Shown here in pieces: positions 16,713 through 22,223 of a stretch of DNA of 33,579 bases (positions are counted from its first letter, which is position 1; each line of letters starts with the position of its first letter). Origin of the DNA: an uncultured Alistipes sp. (GTDB lineage: Bacteria; Bacteroidota; Bacteroidia; Bacteroidales; Rikenellaceae); the NCBI GenBank assembly GCA_959604655.1, contig CAUHCL010000013.1, forward strand, positions 1 to 33,579. The letters run 5' to 3'. The position numbers and the translations under genes were made by a program. Under the pieces are notes generated by a model. The model had not been told where the DNA came from. It worked only from the letters and a program-made list of their open reading frames with translations, and did no database searches.

Positions 16713-16811
16713 GCAGTTCGCCGTCGGCGGCAGGAATGCGCGAGCCTCGGGCGAAGCAGCAGTCCGCCGCGTGGGGCGGCGGCGAACTGCCGATATCGCA
16801 CGGCGATATCG
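16713..16811 (+). repeat. Family-1 structured intergenic repeat, copy B
   Basis: About 99 bp, with perfect 11-bp inverted repeats GCAGTTCGCCG (16713-16723) and CGGCGAACTGC (16780-16790). Two CGATATCG palindromes follow (16791-16798 and 16804-16811) with a 5-nt spacer. It is nearly identical to copies A (9791-9888) and C (19891-19975). It ends 11 bp before the -7 element of the downstream gene. Confidence 0.88.
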
Positions 16812-16822
16812 AATAATATCGC

Positions 16823-16830
16823 TATATTTG
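16823..16830 (+). promoter_or_regulatory. Likely -7 element of the sulfatase-maturase gene
   Basis: TATATTTG matches TAnnTTTG and lies 17 nt before the ATG at 16848, predicting a very short leader. No TTG is found at the usual distance upstream; that position is occupied by the CGATATCG palindromes of repeat copy B. Confidence 0.5.
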
Positions 16831-16847
16831 CATATACTATTCCCGAC

Positions 16848-18101
16848 ATGTCACACGACGAGTACATAACCTTCGGCGATGCCGCACGCCGCGCCACCCG
16901 CGCCTTCGGCGCCATGCTCAAACCCGTAGGCTCGGCCTGCAATCTCGACTGCGCCTACTGCTACTATCTGGGCAAGGCCGGCCTATACGGCGGCCGCCCG
17001 TCCCGCATGAGCCTCGAACTGCTGGAAGAGTACACGCGGCAGTACATCTCGGGCAGCGACTCCGACACCCTCGCCTTCGCATGGCACGGCGGCGAACCGC
17101 TGCTGGCGGGGCGCGAATGGTTTCTCGCCGCGCTGGAGTTCCAGCGCAGGTACTCCGACGGGCGGCCCATCACCAACTCCATCCAAACCAACGGACTGCT
17201 GCTCGACGACGAGTGGTGCCGCCTGCTGCGCGACAACGGCTTTCTGGTCGGCATCTCCGTCGACGGGCCGCGCGACATCCACGACGCTTTCCGCACCGAC
17301 CGCGACGGCCGCGGCACGTTCGACCGCGTGATGGAAGCCGTAGCGCTCCTGCAACGCCACGGCGTGGAATACAACACCCTCACCACCGTCAACGCCCGCT
17401 CGGCGGGGCGCGGCGGCGAGGTATACGGATTTCTGCGAGGCATAAGCCGCTACATGCAGTTCCTGCCCGTGGCCGAATACGTGGTCGCCGCCGACGGCAC
17501 CCGCCCGCGCATCGTGCCGCCCGACACCGAAGGGGCCTCTCCCGCGCCGTGGTCGGTCGGAGCGCGCGACTACGGAAAGTTCATGTGCGACGTGTTCGAC
17601 CGCTGGGTCACGAGCGATGTTGGCGAACGCTTCGTGCAGCTGTTCGACGCCACCCTGGCGGGATACATGAACGTCCCCGCGGGGCTGTGCACCATGTGCG
17701 AGACGTGCGGCGGCACGATAGCCGTCGAGCACAACGGCGACGTCTACCCGTGCGATCACTTCGTCTATCCGCAATATCTTTTGGGAAACATCCGCGAACG
17801 CCCGCTGCGCGACATCTGCGGCAGCGACGAGCACTTCCGCTTCGGGCTGGCCAAGCGCAACACGCTGCCGCGCGAATGCCTGCGCTGCAAATACCTCGCG
17901 CTGTGCCGCGGCGAATGCCCGCAGCACCGCTTCGCGACCTCCAAATCGGGCGAGCGTAACCTGAACGCGCTGTGCGGCGGCTACAAGTCATTCTTCGCCC
18001 ACACAGAGCCTTACATGGAGCGCATGCGCCATCTGTTGGCAAAAAAAATGCCGCCCGCGGCGATAATGCCGTGGGCGAGACGCAATATGGGAATAAAATA
18101 A
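16848..18101 (+). CDS. Anaerobic sulfatase-maturating enzyme (radical SAM/SPASM)
   Basis: A 417-residue radical SAM enzyme that oxidises a Cys or Ser of sulfatases to formylglycine without oxygen (the family called anSME, or ChuR in Bacteroides). The radical SAM cluster motif CNLDCAYC (Cys31, 35, 38) follows the typical AMLKPVGSA. The C-terminal SPASM region has the expected cysteines for two auxiliary clusters: CTMCETCGGTIAVEHNGDVY, then YPCDHFVYP, then CLRCKYLALCRGECPQHR. The length matches the family (about 370-420). No sulfatase gene is in this window, so its targets lie elsewhere. It stands alone on the plus strand between divergent tetR and the convergent minus-strand genes. Cytoplasmic; no signal peptide. 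Confidence 0.93.
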   Translation: MSHDEYITFGDAARRATRAFGAMLKPVGSACNLDCAYCYYLGKAGLYGGRPSRMSLELLEEYTRQYISGSDSDTLAFAWHGGEPLLAGREWFLAALEFQRRYSDGRPITNSIQTNGLLLDDEWCRLLRDNGFLVGISVDGPRDIHDAFRTDRDGRGTFDRVMEAVALLQRHGVEYNTLTTVNARSAGRGGEVYGFLRGISRYMQFLPVAEYVVAADGTRPRIVPPDTEGASPAPWSVGARDYGKFMCDVFDRWVTSDVGERFVQLFDATLAGYMNVPAGLCTMCETCGGTIAVEHNGDVYPCDHFVYPQYLLGNIRERPLRDICGSDEHFRFGLAKRNTLPRECLRCKYLALCRGECPQHRFATSKSGERNLNALCGGYKSFFAHTEPYMERMRHLLAKKMPPAAIMPWARRNMGIK

Positions 18102-18146
18102 AGCGGCAACCGCCGAGGACGCCGCACGCCGCACGCCGTGCGCAGC

Positions 18147-18509
18147 TCACGCCTCGTCCCGCAGCACGATCATGCCGCCCATGTCGGGCCACGAGTTGTA
18201 AAAGCGCTCTATGTAATCGCGTTCCTCGGCGGTGCAACCCACCATAAGCTTCATCTCGGCGTCGCGCTTGTCCAGATCCACGGTGCAGATGACGGCATCG
18301 AGCCGCCGCGCCGCATCGCTGCCCAGCCACACGTCCACCCCTTCGCTGTCGGCCGAGATGGTTCCGTCCAGATAACCGTAGTCCAGTGCATAGACTATCT
18401 CGGGAAAACGCGGATGGCGCGATCCGCGCGGGCGGTCTATCACTATCTCCGACCGCTCCAGCAACTCGTCCAGCCGCCGCCAGAAAGTATCGTCACGCTT
18501 CATCTTCAT
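18147..18509 (-). CDS. Small inorganic pyrophosphatase-like protein
   Basis: A 120-residue protein with the segment RPRGSRHPRFPEIVYALDYG followed by YLDGT and GVDVWLG. This resembles the substrate/metal pocket of family I inorganic pyrophosphatases (KGSR..., YP.DYG, DGD..DV), but the protein is shorter than the usual 165-180 residues and belongs to the small pyrophosphatase-like group. The aspartate positions of the DGDPLD motif are partly changed (here SEGVDVW), so hydrolysis of pyrophosphate is not certain. The start at 18509 (MKMKRDD) overlaps the end of rmuC by 17 bases; an ATG at 18503 is an alternative. It lies convergent to the sulfatase-maturase gene, with only 45 bases between the stops. 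Confidence 0.72.
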   Translation of the reverse strand: MKMKRDDTFWRRLDELLERSEIVIDRPRGSRHPRFPEIVYALDYGYLDGTISADSEGVDVWLGSDAARRLDAVICTVDLDKRDAEMKLMVGCTAEERDYIERFYNSWPDMGGMIVLRDEA

Positions 18510-19875
18510 CGTTGTTTTTCGCATTAGGCAGCTCTGCCGCATCGTCGTCCACACCGTCGGTCTCGTCCAACAGACGCTGCGGCTGCCGCTTCGCGGTGGG
18601 CAGTCCCAGCTTGCGCAGCCGCTCGCCCGTACGCACGATGTTGTTCTTGCCCGTGTGCAGACGCTTGTAGGCCTCGTCGTACTTGGTGCGCGCCTGCTCC
18701 AGGCTCTGCCCCACGCCCTCCAGCGCCGAGGTGAACGCCACGAGCTGCTCGTAAAGCGCCACACCGTATTTTATGATGTTCTCGCGGTTGCGCGACTGAT
18801 CGTCGCGCCGCCACAGATCGTCCACGAGCTTCAGCAGCGCGAACAGATTGGTCGGCGACGACACGATCACCTTCTTCTCGTAGGCATCGCCCCATATGGA
18901 GGGGTCGGCCTGCAACGCAGCCAGAAAAGCGGGCTCGTTCGGCACGAACATTATCACGAAGTCGGGCGACTGCATCAACCGTTGGTACTCCTTGCGTCCC
19001 AGTTCGTTGACATGCTGCCGCACCGAGGCCACGTGCGCCGCCGCGGCCGCCTTGCGCTCGGCATCGGTCTCGGCCGCCACGAGATTGACATACGCCGTGA
19101 GCGACACCTTCGAATCGATTACGATCTGCTTGCCGCCCGGGAAATAGAGAACCACGTCGGGCCGCAGGTTGTTGCCCTCGGCATCCTTCACATTGAGCTG
19201 CGTATCGTAGTGCACGCCCCGAATGAGGTTCGAGTTGTCGAGTATCGTCTCCAGTATCACCTCGCCCCAGTCGCCCTGCACCTTCGAATTGCCCTTGAGG
19301 GCATTGGTCAGGTTGGTCGTCTCGGTGGTGATGCGCTTGTTGAGCTCCATCAGGCGCTGCAACTCGTTGCGCAGCTCGCCGCCCTGCTCGGTCTGGCGCG
19401 AATATATGGTCTCCACGCGCTCGCGAAAGTCGCGGATATTATCCTTGAACGGTTTGAGTATCACATCCATCGACTCGCGGTTTTCCTCCTTGAACCTGCG
19501 GCTCTGCTCGCCCAGCACATCGCCCGCCAGCACTCGGAACTGCTCGCGCAGCGCCGTCTCCATCTCCTGCTGCGAACGCACCTTGTCCGCCACGGCACGA
19601 CGCTCCGCCGCAAGCTCCGTCTCGGCCTTCACGCGCGCCATCTGCTCGCGCTCGCGCATGGCACGCTCGCCGTCGAGCGCAGCCATAGCCTCCATGCGTG
19701 CAGCCACAGCCTCTGCACGGGCCTGCTCGGTCCGCACGGCACTCTCTTCGGCCGCCGCGATCCGCGCCTCAGATTCAAGCACGCGCCGCCGCGCCGTCGC
19801 AAGCATGTTGCCCAGCACTGCGCACGCAGCTGCCAACACCGCCACTATAATATATAATAGTATCTCCATATCCAT
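18493..19875 (-). CDS. rmuC: DNA recombination protein RmuC
   Basis: A 460-residue protein with the RmuC layout. There is an N-terminal membrane helix (residues 4-24), and a long charged coiled coil follows (about 30-130, Ala/Glu/Arg-rich). The conserved RmuC domain runs from about residue 150 to 400, with WGEVILETILDNSNL, YDTQLNVKDAEGNNLRPDVV, PGGKQIVIDSKVSLTAYVN and EPAFLAALQADPSIWGDAYE. The family is linked to limiting rearrangements at inverted repeats, and its core is a predicted PD-(D/E)xK-like nuclease fold; the IDSKVS segment fits that. The acidic tail ends with NDEDEA. Its start lies only 15 bp from repeat copy C, and its end overlaps the pyrophosphatase-like gene, suggesting coupled expression. 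Confidence 0.93.
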   Translation of the reverse strand: MDMEILLYIIVAVLAAACAVLGNMLATARRRVLESEARIAAAEESAVRTEQARAEAVAARMEAMAALDGERAMREREQMARVKAETELAAERRAVADKVRSQQEMETALREQFRVLAGDVLGEQSRRFKEENRESMDVILKPFKDNIRDFRERVETIYSRQTEQGGELRNELQRLMELNKRITTETTNLTNALKGNSKVQGDWGEVILETILDNSNLIRGVHYDTQLNVKDAEGNNLRPDVVLYFPGGKQIVIDSKVSLTAYVNLVAAETDAERKAAAAAHVASVRQHVNELGRKEYQRLMQSPDFVIMFVPNEPAFLAALQADPSIWGDAYEKKVIVSSPTNLFALLKLVDDLWRRDDQSRNRENIIKYGVALYEQLVAFTSALEGVGQSLEQARTKYDEAYKRLHTGKNNIVRTGERLRKLGLPTAKRQPQRLLDETDGVDDDAAELPNAKNNDEDEA

Positions 19876-19890
19876 AAAAACATCGTATTT

Positions 19891-19975
19891 CGATATCGCC
19901 GTGCGATATCGGCAGTTCGCCGCCGCCCCACTGCGGCGGACTGCTCGCGCACTCCTGCCGCCGTCGGCGAACAGC
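19891..19975 (-). repeat. Family-1 structured intergenic repeat, copy C
   Basis: An inverted copy of the elements at 9791-9888 and 16713-16811, about 14 bp shorter in the middle. It keeps the right inverted repeat CGGCGAACTGC, a near-match of the left one (GCTGTTCGCCG), the CCGCCGC/GCGGCGG stem and both CGATATCG palindromes (19891-19898, 19904-19911) with a 5-nt spacer. In the transcription direction of rmuC it ends 15 bp before the rmuC start. Confidence 0.88.
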
Positions 19976-19989
19976 CCCGCCGAACGCGC

Positions 19990-21096
19990 CTACCTTATAT
20001 CAAAATACTCCTTATATCTGTCATACAGATGCCCCGCTTGCAAATATGCCGACTGCGGACTCATGAAGTGCGAGAACTCGAAGGTGATGGCCTTGTCATA
20101 GCCCGCCCGCTTGGCCGCTTCGAGCTTCATGCGCAGCTTGTCGAACTTGATGGGCAGGAACTTGATGGGCATGTCGCGGTCGAACGTCTCGGCATTGGTC
20201 CAGCACTCCATACCGTACTTGTCGGCCAGACGCTTGTTGACCTCGAAGAAGGCATCCAGCTCGTCGTAATCGATATGTCCGTCCTGAAACGCGCAGGCAT
20301 CCACCACGTCGTGTATGCCGTCGAAGATCTCGTCCCACTCGCGCTCGTGTTCCGCCACCGACACGGCCTGCTCCTTGGTCAGATCGCCCGATCCCGCCCA
20401 CACGGCCTTCTTGCCGTCGATCCACGGCGATATGAACGTCGGCAAACCGCCCGACACCTCCTTGCACTGCCTGCCCATGTCGTGGAAAGCGCCTATCGCG
20501 CCCTTGGTGCTGCGACTGATCTCGCCGCTTATGTACCAGCCGCCGAAACTCTTGTAACGGCTGCCGTACATCTCCCACACCTCGTCGATGACGTGCTTGT
20601 TATGCTCCACCTCGCTCGACATGTCGCCCGTATCCCAATAGCGGCCCGAGTCGTAGAGTCCGAAGTAGAACTTCATGCCGTATTTGTCGGCCAGCCGCAG
20701 GAACATGTCCACCAGATCGACCGACGGCATGTAGCACCCCTGCTTGAGCAGGTAGGGCGAGGGATAAGTTATGAATTTGCGATACCCCGAACGGATCACT
20801 ATCACCGTGTCGATACCGATGGCTTTCATGTAGCGGAAATCGGCGTCCCACTCCTTCTCGCCCCAGTTCTGGTGGGGTATGTCGTGCGATATCTCGTCGA
20901 GGAAAGCGCCCGTGATGGGCAGCCCGTTCGCCTTGGGCACTATAAGACGGCTGTGCGGTTCGCGCGCTGCCGCCACCGCCGCCGTATCCGACTCCGCGCC
21001 ACGCACCGCTGCCGATGCCATCGCGGGTACCGCCACCGTCGATGCCGCAGCGGCCGCCACTCTCTTTATGAAATCCTTTCTGTCGATCCTGCTCAT
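19990..21096 (-). CDS. Exported DUF4434-like TIM-barrel protein
   Basis: A 368-residue protein starting at 21096 (MSRIDRKDFIKRVAAAAAS). A longer frame to 21183 would put 29 non-coding-looking residues before a good Tat-type signal (DRKDFIK, then an Ala-rich segment to about residue 30). The body resembles the DUF4434 family, which is predicted to adopt a glycosidase-like TIM barrel: GAFLDEISHDIPHQNWGEKE, then GIDTVIVIRSGY, GMKFYFGLYDSGRYW, GGWYISGEISRST and PTFISPWIDG. Acidic residues in strand-end motifs (Glu in ISGE, Asp in AFQDGHIDYDE, Glu in TFEFSHF) would fit a glycosidase site, but no activity is established. It has its own promoter at 21181-21211 and lies divergent from the SusC/SusD cluster, which suggests a part in the same glycan pathway. 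Confidence 0.8.
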   Translation of the reverse strand: MSRIDRKDFIKRVAAAAASTVAVPAMASAAVRGAESDTAAVAAAREPHSRLIVPKANGLPITGAFLDEISHDIPHQNWGEKEWDADFRYMKAIGIDTVIVIRSGYRKFITYPSPYLLKQGCYMPSVDLVDMFLRLADKYGMKFYFGLYDSGRYWDTGDMSSEVEHNKHVIDEVWEMYGSRYKSFGGWYISGEISRSTKGAIGAFHDMGRQCKEVSGGLPTFISPWIDGKKAVWAGSGDLTKEQAVSVAEHEREWDEIFDGIHDVVDACAFQDGHIDYDELDAFFEVNKRLADKYGMECWTNAETFDRDMPIKFLPIKFDKLRMKLEAAKRAGYDKAITFEFSHFMSPQSAYLQAGHLYDRYKEYFDIR

Positions 21097-21115
21097 CGGT
21101 CGGGAGTTTTTTCGG

Positions 21116-21135
21116 CTCTTCCCATTAGGGAAGAG
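21116..21135 (-). other. Perfect hairpin in the leader of the DUF4434-like gene
   Basis: CTCTTCCC-ATTA-GGGAAGAG is an 8-bp perfect stem with a 4-nt loop, about 20 nt before the start codon at 21096 and within the transcribed leader. No T run follows on the minus strand, so it is not a normal terminator. It may affect mRNA stability or translation. Confidence 0.6.
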
Positions 21136-21180
21136 TGTTGATATTCGATTGCCGCCGCACCATTCGCACGGCAGCATCAA

Positions 21181-21211
21181 CAAATATAGTAATTTTTCAC
21201 GATTCCATCAA
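21181..21211 (-). promoter_or_regulatory. Promoter of the DUF4434-like gene
   Basis: On the minus strand TTG (21211-21209), a 20-nt spacer, then TATATTTG (21188-21181). The leader is about 80 nt and contains the hairpin at 21116-21135. Confidence 0.75.
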
Positions 21212-21259
21212 GCCGCATGACAAAATACTTCGGAACCGTTCGATTTATTCGGATCTTTT

Positions 21260-21275
21260 GCGGCTCGTCAGAGCC
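21260..21275 (-). repeat. Family-2 repeat, partial copy
   Basis: GCGGCTCGTCAGAGCC is the exact inverted match of 1372-1387. It is followed by TCGCGGACCGCAGCC, which resembles the neighbouring part of copy F. It contains the terminal hairpin of the family. Confidence 0.65.
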
Positions 21276-21351
21276 TCGCGGACCGCAGCCCCGCTTTGGG
21301 TTCACCATTGCAAGCACGAATCGGATAATACCCAAATATAGAATGACACGA

Positions 21352-21454
21352 CTGCATTCGGGCCGCGGCCTGCGGAGACCGCAACGTGAGCATTCGCGAA
21401 CAACTGCGGGCCTCCGCTGCGGGAGGCTGCGGCCCGCGCGACTCTAACGAGTCG
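21352..21454 (+). repeat. Family-2 palindromic repeat, copy D
   Basis: Contains GGCCTGCGGAGACCGC, then GCGGGCCTCCGC, GGGAGGCTGCGGCCCGCGC and a terminal hairpin GACTC-TAAC-GAGTC (21440-21453). It pairs as an inverted repeat with copy E (21681-21782), and together they flank about 225 bp. Confidence 0.75.
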
Positions 21455-21480
21455 CCCCTTTCTTTCAATGTTTTTTATCC

Positions 21481-21508
21481 GTTACCTTTTGTTCGGACAA
21501 AAGGTAAC
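21481..21508. repeat. Perfect 12-bp palindrome
   Basis: GTTACCTTTTGT (21481-21492), loop TCGG, ACAAAAGGTAAC (21497-21508). This is a strong hairpin in the space between family-2 copies D and E, with no gene adjacent that it would obviously terminate. Confidence 0.85.
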
Positions 21509-21680
21509 CCCAAAAACCGCCGCGGTGAAACGATTTCGGGGTCGTCCTTGCGACTGCGCGGAATCGGATGCTTCGCATTTTTGAGGATCAAAAAGTCTCC
21601 GATTCTTAACGCTCCGTCGCCGCAGCCGCCCTTTTCCCGAAATCGCTTCTGCCGCGGGATAGCTGACGCGCGTTAATATT

Positions 21681-21782
21681 CGCAGTCCGTAGGACTGCGC
21701 GGGCCGCAGCCTCCCGACAGCGGAGGCCCGATATTCGCATCCGCTCATTCACGCGGTCTCCGCAGGCTGCTGCCCGAGTGCA
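21681..21782 (-). repeat. Family-2 palindromic repeat, copy E
   Basis: On the minus strand it reads GCAGCCTGCGGAGACCGC, then CGGGCCTCCGCTGTC, GGGAGGCTGCGGCCCGCG and a terminal hairpin CAGTCC-TAC-GGACTG. It is an inverted copy of D with different stem bases but the same fold. Confidence 0.75.
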
Positions 21783-21867
21783 ACCAGCACCCCACCGCCC
21801 CGCAAGCCCCCCCCCTCTTTTCGCGAAGCCACCCCGCCACCCGCGAGAAAACACCCGCCGCCCGCAA

Positions 21868-21909
21868 AAAGCGCCCTCCCCTCCGCAAGGAAAGCGCCCT
21901 CCCCTCCGC
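21868..21909 (+). repeat. 19-bp tandem-like direct repeat
   Basis: AAAGCGCCCTCCCCTCCGC occurs at 21868-21886 and again at 21891-21909, with a 4-nt gap. Only two units; not a CRISPR. Confidence 0.85.
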
Positions 21910-22055
21910 GAATAAGACGCCCGCCCTTTCGACGACGTTGCACCCCTCTTTCCGAAGCGATATTTTCGCCCCTTTTTGGGGCGCCGAACGGCCGAAAATA
22001 CCGCTTTCGTCATAAAAGAAACACCATCCGAAGTCTTTTTATTTTGACCGATTAT

Positions 22056-22070
22056 TTGCATTACATGCAA
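22056..22070. promoter_or_regulatory. Candidate operator upstream of the susC promoter
   Basis: TTGCAT-TAC-ATGCAA is a perfect 6-bp inverted repeat ending 6 bp before the presumed -33 element. A third TTGCAT (22077-22082) repeats the half-site over the -33 itself. It could bind a dimeric regulator such as the AraC-type protein at 29048-29938, but that link is inferred. Confidence 0.5.
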
Positions 22071-22076
22071 CAAAAA

Positions 22077-22110
22077 TTGCATTTTATTAGGGGGGGGCTT
22101 TCTAACTTTG
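22077..22110 (+). promoter_or_regulatory. susC promoter with a G8 tract in its spacer
   Basis: TTG (22077-22079) and TAACTTTG (22103-22110, a full TAnnTTTG match) are separated by 23 nt, which include eight G (22090-22097). Five other promoters in this window have spacers of 19-20 nt. The leader from here to the susC start is about 107 nt and holds no obvious fold. Confidence 0.65.
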
Positions 22111-22223
22111 TGATAAACTAAAAACGAACGAAAACTTATGTGAAACCAACCGCAAAACCTCGAATTACATTTTCAAAATCGATTCGACCTAAATTTGAAA
22201 CCTTTAACTCTTAATCAACCATT

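Larger units (their letters stand above)
21212..22055. other. Repeat-rich non-coding region before susC
   Basis: About 0.85 kb with no convincing gene. Open frames here are short, rich in Arg, Gly and Pro, and have no recognisable motif. It holds a partial family-2 repeat (21260-21275), two inverted family-2 copies (21352-21454 and 21681-21782), a perfect 12-bp palindrome (21481-21508), a C9 run (21807-21815) and a 19-bp direct repeat (21868-21886, 21891-21909). The stretch 21780-21960 is pyrimidine-rich on the plus strand. Confidence 0.75.

Noticed and set aside
21807..21815. C9 run in the intergenic region as another switch
   Set aside because: It is about 280 bp from the susC promoter and in no gene or promoter; no mechanism is apparent.
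21868..21909. Two-unit direct repeat as a CRISPR
   Set aside because: Only two 19-bp units with a 4-nt gap; no spacers of normal size and no cas genes.
21606..22082. 158-residue minus-strand open frame in the intergenic region
   Set aside because: Arg/Gly-rich low-complexity translation across repeat copy E and the C9 run; no motif and no promoter.
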